From contig CALLQI010000004.1 of NCBI GenBank assembly GCA_938014885.1, forward strand, positions 405,214 through 469,213: a stretch of 64,000 nt of DNA, read 5' to 3'. How positions within the stretch are numbered: position 1 is the first letter of the stretch; each line of letters starts with the position of its first letter. Positions 23,863 through 34,455 of this stretch are shown here, one piece after another. The notes below the pieces were generated by a model, which did not search any database, had not been told where the DNA came from, and saw only the letters and a program-made list of their open reading frames with translations. The translations under genes were made by a program, and so were the position numbers. This DNA comes from an uncultured bacterium (GTDB lineage Bacteria > Planctomycetota > UBA8742 > UBA2392).

Positions 23863-26800
23863 TTGAACGCACGCTTCTGGCTGATTTTGCTGCTGCTTGC
23901 TGCCGGCCCATTGGTCGCGCAGACGTTCACGTCCACGCCCAACGTGGCAATCCCGGACAATGACCCCAACGGCGTCACCAATACGATAACGGTGCCCGCG
24001 ACAAGTGACCGTGTGCGCTCGCTTCGCGTCGGGGTACGCATCAACCACACCTACGACGCGGACCTGTACCTGTTCCTGCTGCCGCCGGGAGTCACCTGGA
24101 ACCCGCCGTACACTACCATCAACAACGGCCCGGTGATTGAGCCGCCGCCCGGCGTCGTCACGCTATCCACCAAGAATGGCGGGGGTGGCGACAACTACGG
24201 CAGCGGCAGCGGCGGCGGCACGGTGTACACCAACTTCCGTTCATCGCGCGACCCGGTGCTGGCGGCGACCACCAGCATCCGCAGTGGCGCGGCACCTTTC
24301 ACCAGCCAGACTCGCTGGATTCCTGAGCTTGAGTACGCGTTCGACAACCTGTACGGCACCAACCCCAGCGGCGACTGGACGCTGATTGTCGTGGACGGCT
24401 GGGCCATAGATACCGGCACACTCGTGAGCTGGCAGGTTGAGTACACGCCAGTCACCAGCCCGGCGCTGATCGCGCGCCTTTCACCGGCCAACCAGCCCGG
24501 CAGCACCGTAGTCACCGGTGCGGCCGACCAGGTGCTTGGCCACTTTGAGTTCGAAGGCGTGGGCGCGGGCACCCTGACCTCCGTGATCGTGCGCAGCGAG
24601 AACGGTGTGGCCCTGAACACCAGCTTTTCGCGCATTGCCCTGCACGAAGACCTGAACAACAACGGCGTGCTGGACCCGGGCGAAACCCAGACCATGACCG
24701 GCACGCTCACGCCCGGCGCCTCCACCATCACGCTAAGCTTCGGCGCGCCACAGGCGATGCCGGCCGGCGTCACGCGGCGCTTCCTGCTGGTGGGCGACGT
24801 GCTGGGCACACCGGCCGCCAGCGGCATTTCGATGCAGATTCTGCAGGCCAGTGACTTCGTGGCCACGGCCGCGCGCAGCGGTCTGTTCCCGATCCGCGCG
24901 GGGTTTCATCGCATCGCCGGGCCGCGCACGTACACCAGCGCACCGCTGGGTGGCAGCTTTATGCGAGACGCGCAAGCCTTCGGGGTGCGCAGCACGATCG
25001 TGATTCCGGCGACGGACGACCTGATCGGTGGCGTGCGCGTGGGCATTCGTCTCGATCACAACCGCATGCAGGACGTGGATTGCTACCTGCTGCCGCCGGG
25101 TGTGGACTGGAACGGGCCGTACACATCGGGCGCACCGCCGGCCGGCGTGATCGACATGAGTACCGACAACGGCGGTAACGGCGACAACTTCGGCACGGGT
25201 GCCGCCAATGGCCCCTACGTGTTCACGTTCTTCAGCACCAACCTGGACCCGACCTGGCCCACCAACAACCTGATCACCGGCGGCGCAGCGCCATTTACGC
25301 TGGCCGCAGGCTATCGCCCTGAGGGTCAGGCGGCGTGGAACGCGCTGTACGGCACCAACCCCGCGGGTTCGTGGACGCTCGTTGTCGCCGACGATGCGGG
25401 CGGCGGCGGCAACGCTGGCGGCACACTGCTGGCCTGGACAGTCGAGTATCTGGCCCATCCCAAGGCTGAACTGACCGGCGTGCAGGACTTCGGCAGCAGC
25501 GTGGTCGGCGCTACTTCAGCCGTCAGCCCGCGCACCTTCACCATCAGCAATGAAGGCGACTACCCGCTCAGCGTCACCGGCATCAACTTCAGCGGTGCCG
25601 CACCGGCCGACTTTGCGCTGACACCCGCGCCCGCGTTCCCCTTCAACGTCCCGGCTGGCGGCAGCGTGAACTTCAACGCCAGCTTCACCCCCACCGCGCA
25701 AGGCGTACGCAGCGCAAGCCTGGATGTCGTGTGCAACGACGACGGGCTTGTCGGCAGCGCCGTGCCGATCAACGTGTGGGGCTTTGGCAACATGCCGCCC
25801 TCGGTTACCCTCAATGCAGGCTTCGCCAACGCACCGGGCACACCCTTCAAGCGCGGCTCGAATGACAACGTGGCCGGGCAATACGAGTTCGCCACCGGCA
25901 GCACGGGCGCCACGATCAATACGGTCACCTTCACCGAAGCCGCCGGGCGCGTGCTGCTGAATAATCTCAGCGCGCTGCGCCTGATGCACGACGCCGACAA
26001 CTCCGGCACACTCACACCCGGCGACGTGCTGCTGGCCACGGCGACGCTGGCACCGGCCTCAACTACGGCAAGCTTCACGGTCAACCGTGTGTTGGCGCCG
26101 AACACGTTCGAAAACTGGATCCTGGTGGCCGACGTGCTCGCATCCCCGGCCAACAACGCCATCGCGTTCCGGGTCGCTTCTGGCGCGGATGTCACGGCAT
26201 CGCTGGCTGTGATGGCGACGTTCCCACAGGATACCGGCCCGCACCCGCTGGATTCCGCCCGCGTGTTCACCAGCACCCCGACGGGCGGCATTGGCATCCC
26301 CAACGCCAGCACCGCGGGCATCACCAACAGCATCGTGATCCCGCCGACCACCGAAACCGTGGCCGCACTGCGCATCGGCCTGCGCATCGACCACCCGGCC
26401 GACCAGGACCTCGATATCTACCTGATACCGCCGGGCGTGACCTGGGCCGGCCCCTACACCGGGGCTGGGCCTGCCGGGGTGATTGAACTGACCAGCGACA
26501 ACGGCGGCACCGGCGACGACTACGGCAGCGGCACCGACGATATCGTGTACGCCAACCTGACCCGCGCTACCGACCCCGTGTTCCAGCCCGGCGCCAACAT
26601 CGCGGGCCAGGGCGCGGGCGCGGCGCCCTTCACGTCGCAGTACTATTACGTCGAAGATGCGGCCGACATGCTGCTGCGCTACGGCGCTTCGCCGGCCGGC
26701 ACCTGGACGCTGGCCGTGGTGGACGACGCGGGCGACGCTTTCAGCACGGGCCGTCTGATCTCTTGGCAGGTCGAATATCTGCCGCCGGGCATTCCCGAGG

Positions 26801-29800
26801 TCACGGGCCTGGCTGACTGGGGCGGCAGCACCGTGGGCGTGCTGTCAGGCTTTTCGCCACAGACGTACACCATCACCAACATCGGCGCGATTGACCTGAC
26901 CGTCACCAACATCGCACTCACCGGCACCCACGCCGCGGACTGGAGCTTCGCTGGCCCAACGGGCACACCCGTGGCGCTGGCACCCGCAGCAACCCACGAC
27001 GTGCAACTGAATTTCACGCCCGGTGCGGCCGGGCCGCGCAACGCCAACCTTGTTGTCACGTACAACACGGGCACGCAGACTGGACTGACCCGCACCTTTA
27101 CGCTGTCCGGCGCTGGCATCACCGTGCCGGGCGTGATCGGCGTGACCACGCCCGTCAACTTCGGTAACGTAAACCTCGGCAGCAGCTCTGCGCCTACGCC
27201 GATCACCATCAACAACACCGGCGCGGGTAACCTGACCCTCAATTCGATCAACACGGCCTTTGCCGGCCACACCGGCGACTGGAGCTTCAGCGCGCTGCCG
27301 CCGTTCCCGCACGTGATCACTCCGGGTGGCAACCTGACGTTCAACGCGACGTTCACGCCCACGGCCGCCGGGCCGCGCAGCATGACCATCCGCGTGACCA
27401 GCAACACCGGCGGTGCGGCCGGAACCACCACGGACATCGTCCTGAACGGCACAGGCGTGGCGCTGCCGGGGCTGATTGGCGTCACGACACCGGTGAATTT
27501 CGGCAGCGTGAATCTGGGTTCATCGTCCGCGGCCACACCCATCTCGATCAACAACACAGGTGCCGGCAGCCTGACAATCAGCGCGATCAACACCGCCTTC
27601 GCCGGCCACACGGGCGATTGGGGTTTCGCCGGGCTACCCGCGCTGCCAGCAGTGATCGGCCCGGGCGGCAATGTGCAGTTCAATGCTACGTTTACGCCAA
27701 CGGCAGCGGGTGCCCGCAGCATGACGCTGCGCGTGACAAGTGACAGCAACGGGGTGCCGGGTACCACAACCGACATTGTGCTGAACGGGACAGGCTTGCA
27801 GGGCCTGATCAGCGTCACGACGCCGGTGAACTTCGGCAGCGTGAACTTGGGCAGCAGTTCGGCAGCGACACCGATCCAAATCAACAACGTGGGTACCGGT
27901 GACCTGACCCTGTCTGCTTTGAATCTCGCCTTCGCTGGTCACACGGGCGACTGGGGGTTCACAGGCGCGCCGACTCCGCCGACTGTCATCCCCGCAGGCG
28001 GCAACATCCAGTTCAATGCGACGTTTACTCCCACGGCCGCGGGCGCTCGCAGCATGACAATCCGAGTCACCAGCAACAACGCCGGTGTGCCGGGCACTAC
28101 GACCGACATCGTGCTGAATGGAACGGGGTTGCAGGGCCTGATCTCAGTGACGACGCCCGTGAACTTCGGCGGCGTAAACCTGGGTTCATCGTCCGCAGCC
28201 ACGCCGATCCAGATCAACAATATCGGCACCGGCGACCTGACTCTGTCAGCGCTGAACCTGGCCTTCGCGGGTCACACGACGGACTGGGGATTCACGGGCG
28301 CGCCGACTCCGCCGACCGTAATCCCGGCCGGTGGCAACATTCAGTTCAACGCGACATTCACACCCACAGCGGCCGGTGCGCGGTCAATGACGATCCGCGT
28401 AACTTCGAACGACGCCGGTGTGCCGGGCACCACGACCGATATCGTCCTCAACGGTAATGGCTTGCAAGGGTTGATCTCAGTGACCACGCCGGTCAACTTC
28501 GGCAGCGTGAATCTTGGCAGCAGCTCTGCGGCCACTCCGATCACGATCAATAACGTTGGTTCCGGCGATCTCACGATCAGCGCGCTCAACCTCGCCTTTG
28601 CGGGTCACATCGGCGACTGGGGCTTCACCGGCGCTCCGACTCCGCCTACGGTGATCCCCGCTGGCGGCAACGTCCAATTCAACGCCACGTTTACCCCCAC
28701 CGCGGCCGGCGCTCGCAGCATGACGATTCGCGTGACTTCGAACGACGCGGGCGTCCCTGGCACGAATACCGACATCGTTCTCAACGGCAATGGCTTGCAG
28801 GGGCTTATCTCAGTGACCACGCCGATCAACTTCGGCAGTGTGAACTTGGGTTCGTCGTCTGCGGCCACGCCGATCACAATCAACAACGTAGGTACCGGCG
28901 ATCTGACCCTCTCAGCGCTGGACCTCGCCTTCGCTGGTCACACCGGCGACTGGGGCTTCACCGGCGCTCCGACGCCGCCGACCGTGATCCCGGCTGGCGG
29001 CAACATTCAGTTCAACGCGACGTTTACTCCCACGGCCGCGGGCGCTCGCAGCATGACGATCCGAGTCACCAGCAACGATGCCGGTGTCCCGGGGACCACC
29101 ACCGACATCGTTCTCGACGGCAACGGCTTGCAGGGCCTGATCAGCGTGACCTCGCCGGTCAACTTCGGAAGCGTGAATCTGGGTTTGTCGTCCGCAGCCA
29201 CACCGATTCAGATCAACAATGTGGGCACCGGTGACCTGACTCTGTCCGCACTGAATTTGGCCTTCGCTGGTCACACGGGCGATTGGGGATTCACCGGCGC
29301 TCCGACGCCACCGACCGTGATCCCGGCTGGCGGGAACATCCAGTTCAACGCGACATTCACACCCACTGCGGCCGGCGCGCGCAGCATGACCATCCGCGTG
29401 ACTTCGAATGATGCTGGTGTCCCAGGTACGAATACCGACATCGTTCTGAACGGCAACGGCCTTCAGGGCCTGATCAGCGTCACGACGCCGGTAAACTTCG
29501 GCAGCGTGAACCTGGGTTCCTCGTCGGCTGCAACGCCGATTCAGATCAACAACGTGGGCACCGGCGACCTGACCTTGTCAGCACTGAACCTGGCCTTCGC
29601 CGGCCACACCGCGGACTGGGGTTTCACCGGCGCGCCGACGCCTCCGACTGTCATTCCCGCTGGCGGCAACGTGCAGTTCAACGCCACGTTCACGCCCACT
29701 GCGGCGGGTGCTCGCAGCATGACAATCCGCGTGACTTCGAACGACGCGGGCGTGCCTGGATCAACCACCGACGTCGTCCTCAACGGGAACGGATTGCAGG

Positions 29801-32800
29801 GCCTAATCAGCGTCACCACACCAGTCAACTTCGGCAGTGTGAACCTGGGTTCGTCGGCGGCGGCCACTCCGATCACGATCAATAACGTGGGCACGGGCGA
29901 CCTGACCTTGTCAGCACTGAACCTGGCCTTCGCCGGCCACACCGCGGACTGGGGTTTCACCGGCGCGCCGACGCCTCCGACTGTCATTCCCGCTGGCGGC
30001 AACGTGCAGTTCAACGCCACGTTCACACCGACTGCGGCCGGCGCGCGCAGCATGGTCATTCGTGTGACTTCGAACGACGCGGGCGTCCCTGGCACGAATA
30101 CCGACATCGTTCTCAACGGCAATGGCTTGCAGGGGCTTATCTCAGTGACCACGCCGATCAACTTCGGCAGTGTGAACTTGGGTTCGTCGTCTGCGGCCAC
30201 GCCGATCACAATCAACAACGTAGGTACCGGCGATCTGACCCTCTCAGCGCTGGACCTCGCCTTCGCTGGTCACACCGGCGACTGGGGCTTCACCGGCGCT
30301 CCGACGCCGCCGACCGTGATCCCGGCTGGCGGCAACATTCAGTTCAACGCGACGTTTACTCCCACGGCCGCGGGCGCTCGCAGCATGACGATCCGAGTCA
30401 CCAGCAACGATGCCGGTGTCCCGGGGACCACCACCGACATCGTTCTCGACGGCAACGGCTTGCAGGGCCTGATCAGCGTGACCTCGCCGGTCAACTTCGG
30501 AAGCGTGAATCTGGGTTTGTCGTCCGCAGCCACACCGATTCAGATCAACAATGTGGGCACCGGTGACCTGACTCTGTCCGCACTGAATTTGGCCTTCGCT
30601 GGTCACACGGGCGATTGGGGATTCACCGGCGCTCCGACGCCACCGACCGTGATCCCGGCTGGCGGGAACATCCAGTTCAACGCGACATTCACACCCACTG
30701 CGGCCGGCGCGCGCAGCATGACCATTCGCGTGACTTCGAATGATGCCGGCGTCCCGGGCACCACTACTGACATCGTTCTGAACGGCAGCGGCTTGCAAGG
30801 GTTGATCTCGGTGACGACGCCGGTCAACTTCGGCAGTGTGAACCTCGGCTCGTCGTCTGCGGCCACGCCGATCACGATCAACAATGTGGGCACCGGCGAC
30901 CTGACGCTGTCGGCGCTCAACCTCGCCTTCGCTGGTCACACCGGCGACTGGGGCTTCACCGGCGCTCCGACGCCGCCGACCGTGATCCCGGCTGGCGGCA
31001 ACGTCCAGTTCAATGCCACCTTCTCGCCCACAGTTTCCGGGCCTCGCAGCATGTCTTTGCGCATCACCAGCAACTCGAGTGGTGTGCCGGGCACTACCAC
31101 CGACATTACTTTGAATGGCACGGGCACTGTGGCCGTCAGCGTCACCGGCGTCACGATCAGCGCCGACACTGGCGGGCCGCTTACCGTGCAGGCCACTGTC
31201 AACGGCACCGGGCCTGTGCTTGCCGACATCCATGTCACCTATGACCGCGGGCTGGGCGCACAGGCGGCTTACATCCTGGATGCGCCGGGCTTCGTGGTGT
31301 CTGGCAACGTGATTGAAGACGTGCCCGCGGGCACCACCGTCACTTTCCGCTGGGATGCCTACGCCACCGAACGCCACGTCACAGGCAACTACACACTCAC
31401 CCTTGCACCCTTCGTCGGCGTCAACCCCGGCGTGAGCGGCAGCGCAGTGCGCACACTACAGCGCCAGGGCGGCTGGGCGCGGCACAGTGCTGCCGTGTCG
31501 GCACCGACCGGCGTGTTCGGCCACACGATGGTCTATGACAGCGTCAACGACCGCTTCGTGGTGTTCGCGGGCAAGCGCAACAACGTCCGCACCAACGAAA
31601 CCTGGGTGTATGAACGCAACGCGGCTTTTGCCGCCGGCTGGCAGCGCCTGAACATCGCGGGCACGCCGCCTTCGCCGGTGCAGTACCACAACGCGATCTA
31701 TGAATCCGCCAACGAACGCATGCTGGTGTTCGGCGGCTTCAACGATGCCACGGGCTACACGAACCAACTCTGGCAGCTGAACCTGACGCGCGGCTCGGAG
31801 TCGTGGCTGCTTGTCGGCACCGGTTCACCGGCGTTCCCCAGTGCGCGCTACGGCAGCGCCTTCATCATCGACGAAGTCAACGAACGCGCGATCCTGTTCG
31901 GCGGTATCGGCGGCACCGGCAATATGAACGACGCCTGGCAACTTTCCCTGGCAGGCGGCGGCGCAACCTGGGCGGCTGCAGCCATGGCCCCGCTGGGCAC
32001 TGCACCCACGGGTCGCTGGGGCATGGCCGGAGTGTTTGACAGTGTGAACAACCGGCTGGTGATCTACGGCGGCTACGGCCCCACAGGCCAGACCGACGAG
32101 GTGCATGAGCTTACGCTCGGCGTTACCCCCACCTGGGCGCAGATCACACCCACCGGCACCGCCGGTGCACGCTACTTCGCCTCATACACCCACGATGCGG
32201 CCGGCAACACGCTGATTGTCCAAAGTGGCTACCGCAGCGGCACAATCCTGCGCGATGTGTGGCAGCTGGCCCTCAGCGGCCCCAGCGCGCACACGTGGAC
32301 TGAACTTGCGGCCGACGACAACGCCGGCATTGGCCGCGTCACCGGCGCGGGTGCATTCGACACCTCGCGCGACCAGGCGGCATTCTTTGGCGGGCTGGGC
32401 ACGGGCGGCTTTGCGCTGACGGCGCTGAGCCTGCTGTCCACATCGGGCGCGCCCGCGTGGCAAAGCGGCGGCGTGGCCACGGGCGAATACCCGCACGGCC
32501 GCTGGGGCCACATGCTGGTGCATGACCACGTCGGGCATGACCGTCTGATCCTGTGGGGCGGCAAGGACAACAGCACTTACTTCACGGAACTTTGGGTGAT
32601 GGACCGCAGCCTGCCGGAACCCGCCTGGGCGCTGATGAGTGTGCCGGGCGTGAAGCCGGCCGCGCGCGTGTACATGGCCTACGCCTACGACGCGGCGGGC
32701 GATCGCCTGCTGGTGCACGGCGGCATCGGTGCCTCGAACAACACCTTGGGCGACTTGTGGCAACTTGACCTGTCGCTGGCAACACCGGTCTGGACGCAGC

Positions 32801-34380
32801 TCGCCAGCGGCCCTGCGGCGCGCTATCTGCACCAGGTGGCTATCGACACCACTTTGAACCGCATGTTCCTGTTCGGCGGCTGGACCACCACGTACTCGAA
32901 CGAAACCTGGAGCTACGACCTCGCGGGCAACACCTGGACGCTGCTGGCCCCAACCGGCGGGCCCCCGGCCGCGCGCCAGGCCCACGGTTTGGTCTATGAC
33001 AGCAGCTGGAACCGGCTGGTGGCATTTGGCGGCGTGTCTGCGGCCGGACGATTGAACGACGTATGGGCGCTGGACCTCACTAGCCCGGGCTCCGAAAGTT
33101 GGGGTGACATAAGCGCCGGCGGCTTCGCGATGCCGCCCACGGCCTACTTCGCCTATGCGATGCACCCGACGCTGACGGACGCGTACGTCCACGGCGGCGA
33201 AACTTCAGCCGGTGCAAGCTTCCAGATGTGGCGGCTGGACCTGTCGGGCTTCAACGCGGCGTGGTGGCCGGTGGCCCACGGGGGCGGCATCCCCATTGAG
33301 CGCAAGCACCACCAGGCCACGTTCGACAGCGCCGGCAACCTGTACATGGGTTATGGCTACGCCGATTTCCAGGCTGTGGCCGACCTGTGGGTTATGGACA
33401 CCAGCAATACGGCCGCGGGCTGGAGCGACGCGCACAACCGCCAGGCCCCGGGCGGTATGGCATCGGCAGCCGCGGCCTATGACCCCGTGGGCAACCGGAT
33501 GATTGCGTTTGGTGGCCTGACGGGCAACGCGCACCAGGGCGGCATGTTCCAGCTTGACCTTGGCTCACCGGTCGCGCAGTGGACGCCGCTGGACGCCACC
33601 GGCACGTGGCCTTCGCCGCGCCGTGCCGCCACGATGGTCTACGACAATTCGTCGGTGCCGCCGCGCATGATCCTGTACGGCGGGCGCCAGGGCATCGCTC
33701 ACTCCACAATCTCGAATCAAGTCTGGGCGCTGAATCTTGGTGTATCGCCTTCCTGGCAACTGCTTGCCACCAGCGCCAACCCGGGGCCGCGCGCCAACCA
33801 CGTGGCCGTCGTGGCCGGTGGCTTCATGTACATCTGGGGCGGTATGGACCAGACCGGCACTTATCGCAACGACGTGCGCCGGCTTGATCTGGGCACGCTG
33901 GCATGGTCCACGGTGACGCCTTCGGGCACGGTGCCGACTGCTCGCGTAAGTCCGGGCGCGGTGTACGACGCGCCGCGCAATCGCATTGTGTTCTTCGGCG
34001 GCCACACGGGCTCGGGCACTGTGAATCAGCTGGTTGAGCTTGACCTGGGGGCGATGGACTGGGCGACGCTTGCGCCGGGTGGCACGGTACCGGCCGCGCG
34101 CCTGTATCACGTGATGGTGCATGACGCCGCGGGGCAGCGCGCGGTGATCCACGGCGGCGTGCTGGGCAGCGCTGCCTACGCCGACCTGTACACGCTGGAC
34201 CTTACGACCGACACGTTTACGCAGATTGCGCCGCCCGTCGCGATTCCACAGGGGCGCTGGCAGCACGCGGGGGTCTGGGACTCGGCCGTGGGACGCCTCG
34301 CCATTGCCGGCGGCTACGCGGGTAGCGGCGTGGAAGCGCTGACCGACGGTGCGGCCGACACCTGGTTCTGGGGCGACTGA
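23863..34380 (+). CDS. Giant secreted protein: P-domain-like, choice-of-anchor-D repeats and Kelch propellers
   Basis: About 3,505 residues. I prefer the TTG at 23863 because it begins a clean signal peptide (NARFWLILLLLAAGPLVAQ); an in-frame ATG at 23791 gives 24 more residues. Three P-proprotein-convertase-like beta domains (about 24-199, 356-531 and 800-976), each ending in NPxGxWTLxVVDD...W.VEY, alternate with Ca-binding-like DLNNNGVLDPGE linkers. Choice-of-anchor-D (Ig-like) repeats follow, ten of them exactly 333 bp apart (27799-31128). Residues about 2535-3505 contain roughly 18 Kelch motifs (VFGGF...W.L), enough for three six-bladed propellers. No C-terminal anchor. Probably an extracellular adhesion or scaffold protein. 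Confidence 0.88.
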   Translation: MNARFWLILLLLAAGPLVAQTFTSTPNVAIPDNDPNGVTNTITVPATSDRVRSLRVGVRINHTYDADLYLFLLPPGVTWNPPYTTINNGPVIEPPPGVVTLSTKNGGGGDNYGSGSGGGTVYTNFRSSRDPVLAATTSIRSGAAPFTSQTRWIPELEYAFDNLYGTNPSGDWTLIVVDGWAIDTGTLVSWQVEYTPVTSPALIARLSPANQPGSTVVTGAADQVLGHFEFEGVGAGTLTSVIVRSENGVALNTSFSRIALHEDLNNNGVLDPGETQTMTGTLTPGASTITLSFGAPQAMPAGVTRRFLLVGDVLGTPAASGISMQILQASDFVATAARSGLFPIRAGFHRIAGPRTYTSAPLGGSFMRDAQAFGVRSTIVIPATDDLIGGVRVGIRLDHNRMQDVDCYLLPPGVDWNGPYTSGAPPAGVIDMSTDNGGNGDNFGTGAANGPYVFTFFSTNLDPTWPTNNLITGGAAPFTLAAGYRPEGQAAWNALYGTNPAGSWTLVVADDAGGGGNAGGTLLAWTVEYLAHPKAELTGVQDFGSSVVGATSAVSPRTFTISNEGDYPLSVTGINFSGAAPADFALTPAPAFPFNVPAGGSVNFNASFTPTAQGVRSASLDVVCNDDGLVGSAVPINVWGFGNMPPSVTLNAGFANAPGTPFKRGSNDNVAGQYEFATGSTGATINTVTFTEAAGRVLLNNLSALRLMHDADNSGTLTPGDVLLATATLAPASTTASFTVNRVLAPNTFENWILVADVLASPANNAIAFRVASGADVTASLAVMATFPQDTGPHPLDSARVFTSTPTGGIGIPNASTAGITNSIVIPPTTETVAALRIGLRIDHPADQDLDIYLIPPGVTWAGPYTGAGPAGVIELTSDNGGTGDDYGSGTDDIVYANLTRATDPVFQPGANIAGQGAGAAPFTSQYYYVEDAADMLLRYGASPAGTWTLAVVDDAGDAFSTGRLISWQVEYLPPGIPEVTGLADWGGSTVGVLSGFSPQTYTITNIGAIDLTVTNIALTGTHAADWSFAGPTGTPVALAPAATHDVQLNFTPGAAGPRNANLVVTYNTGTQTGLTRTFTLSGAGITVPGVIGVTTPVNFGNVNLGSSSAPTPITINNTGAGNLTLNSINTAFAGHTGDWSFSALPPFPHVITPGGNLTFNATFTPTAAGPRSMTIRVTSNTGGAAGTTTDIVLNGTGVALPGLIGVTTPVNFGSVNLGSSSAATPISINNTGAGSLTISAINTAFAGHTGDWGFAGLPALPAVIGPGGNVQFNATFTPTAAGARSMTLRVTSDSNGVPGTTTDIVLNGTGLQGLISVTTPVNFGSVNLGSSSAATPIQINNVGTGDLTLSALNLAFAGHTGDWGFTGAPTPPTVIPAGGNIQFNATFTPTAAGARSMTIRVTSNNAGVPGTTTDIVLNGTGLQGLISVTTPVNFGGVNLGSSSAATPIQINNIGTGDLTLSALNLAFAGHTTDWGFTGAPTPPTVIPAGGNIQFNATFTPTAAGARSMTIRVTSNDAGVPGTTTDIVLNGNGLQGLISVTTPVNFGSVNLGSSSAATPITINNVGSGDLTISALNLAFAGHIGDWGFTGAPTPPTVIPAGGNVQFNATFTPTAAGARSMTIRVTSNDAGVPGTNTDIVLNGNGLQGLISVTTPINFGSVNLGSSSAATPITINNVGTGDLTLSALDLAFAGHTGDWGFTGAPTPPTVIPAGGNIQFNATFTPTAAGARSMTIRVTSNDAGVPGTTTDIVLDGNGLQGLISVTSPVNFGSVNLGLSSAATPIQINNVGTGDLTLSALNLAFAGHTGDWGFTGAPTPPTVIPAGGNIQFNATFTPTAAGARSMTIRVTSNDAGVPGTNTDIVLNGNGLQGLISVTTPVNFGSVNLGSSSAATPIQINNVGTGDLTLSALNLAFAGHTADWGFTGAPTPPTVIPAGGNVQFNATFTPTAAGARSMTIRVTSNDAGVPGSTTDVVLNGNGLQGLISVTTPVNFGSVNLGSSAAATPITINNVGTGDLTLSALNLAFAGHTADWGFTGAPTPPTVIPAGGNVQFNATFTPTAAGARSMVIRVTSNDAGVPGTNTDIVLNGNGLQGLISVTTPINFGSVNLGSSSAATPITINNVGTGDLTLSALDLAFAGHTGDWGFTGAPTPPTVIPAGGNIQFNATFTPTAAGARSMTIRVTSNDAGVPGTTTDIVLDGNGLQGLISVTSPVNFGSVNLGLSSAATPIQINNVGTGDLTLSALNLAFAGHTGDWGFTGAPTPPTVIPAGGNIQFNATFTPTAAGARSMTIRVTSNDAGVPGTTTDIVLNGSGLQGLISVTTPVNFGSVNLGSSSAATPITINNVGTGDLTLSALNLAFAGHTGDWGFTGAPTPPTVIPAGGNVQFNATFSPTVSGPRSMSLRITSNSSGVPGTTTDITLNGTGTVAVSVTGVTISADTGGPLTVQATVNGTGPVLADIHVTYDRGLGAQAAYILDAPGFVVSGNVIEDVPAGTTVTFRWDAYATERHVTGNYTLTLAPFVGVNPGVSGSAVRTLQRQGGWARHSAAVSAPTGVFGHTMVYDSVNDRFVVFAGKRNNVRTNETWVYERNAAFAAGWQRLNIAGTPPSPVQYHNAIYESANERMLVFGGFNDATGYTNQLWQLNLTRGSESWLLVGTGSPAFPSARYGSAFIIDEVNERAILFGGIGGTGNMNDAWQLSLAGGGATWAAAAMAPLGTAPTGRWGMAGVFDSVNNRLVIYGGYGPTGQTDEVHELTLGVTPTWAQITPTGTAGARYFASYTHDAAGNTLIVQSGYRSGTILRDVWQLALSGPSAHTWTELAADDNAGIGRVTGAGAFDTSRDQAAFFGGLGTGGFALTALSLLSTSGAPAWQSGGVATGEYPHGRWGHMLVHDHVGHDRLILWGGKDNSTYFTELWVMDRSLPEPAWALMSVPGVKPAARVYMAYAYDAAGDRLLVHGGIGASNNTLGDLWQLDLSLATPVWTQLASGPAARYLHQVAIDTTLNRMFLFGGWTTTYSNETWSYDLAGNTWTLLAPTGGPPAARQAHGLVYDSSWNRLVAFGGVSAAGRLNDVWALDLTSPGSESWGDISAGGFAMPPTAYFAYAMHPTLTDAYVHGGETSAGASFQMWRLDLSGFNAAWWPVAHGGGIPIERKHHQATFDSAGNLYMGYGYADFQAVADLWVMDTSNTAAGWSDAHNRQAPGGMASAAAAYDPVGNRMIAFGGLTGNAHQGGMFQLDLGSPVAQWTPLDATGTWPSPRRAATMVYDNSSVPPRMILYGGRQGIAHSTISNQVWALNLGVSPSWQLLATSANPGPRANHVAVVAGGFMYIWGGMDQTGTYRNDVRRLDLGTLAWSTVTPSGTVPTARVSPGAVYDAPRNRIVFFGGHTGSGTVNQLVELDLGAMDWATLAPGGTVPAARLYHVMVHDAAGQRAVIHGGVLGSAAYADLYTLDLTTDTFTQIAPPVAIPQGRWQHAGVWDSAVGRLAIAGGYAGSGVEALTDGAADTWFWGD
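28732..29393 (+). repeat. 662-bp block identical to 30064-30725 (copy 1)
   Basis: By direct reading every base from 28732 to 29393 matches 30064-30725, an offset of 1,332 bp or four repeat units. Mismatches resume on both sides. It spans units 6 and 7 of the array. Confidence 0.9.
30064..30725 (+). repeat. 662-bp block identical to 28732-29393 (copy 2)
   Basis: Second copy of the exact duplication, spanning units 10 and 11. The rest of the array differs at many silent positions, so this pair is the most recent exchange. Confidence 0.9.
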
Positions 34381-34455
34381 TCAGGCGGCACTTTCGCTTG
34401 TACCCCGCGCCGCTAGAATCCGGCCTTCCAATAATCATCCTGACCAGGAGCCGAC

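Larger units (their letters stand above)
27127..31128 (+). repeat. Tandem array of 12 choice-of-anchor-D units; last ten at 333-bp period
   Basis: Units begin around the codons for GLISVTTPVNFGSVNLG and run 111 residues each. The first two units are slightly longer and more diverged; units 3-12 are in exact 333-bp register. Sequence differences between units are mostly synonymous. Confidence 0.92.

Noticed and set aside
23583..24050. N-terminal extension of recJ
   Set aside because: The ATG at 23582 has a good ribosome-binding site and matches the family start; upstream codons overlap the giant gene antisense.
27127..31128. CRISPR array or satellite DNA
   Set aside because: The 333-bp units are coding, in frame, and give a known Ig-like repeat; there are no short repeats with unique spacers.
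26679..31377. Repeated minus-strand open frames opposite the anchor-D repeats
   Set aside because: They recur only because the coding repeats recur, and their composition is that of antisense shadows.
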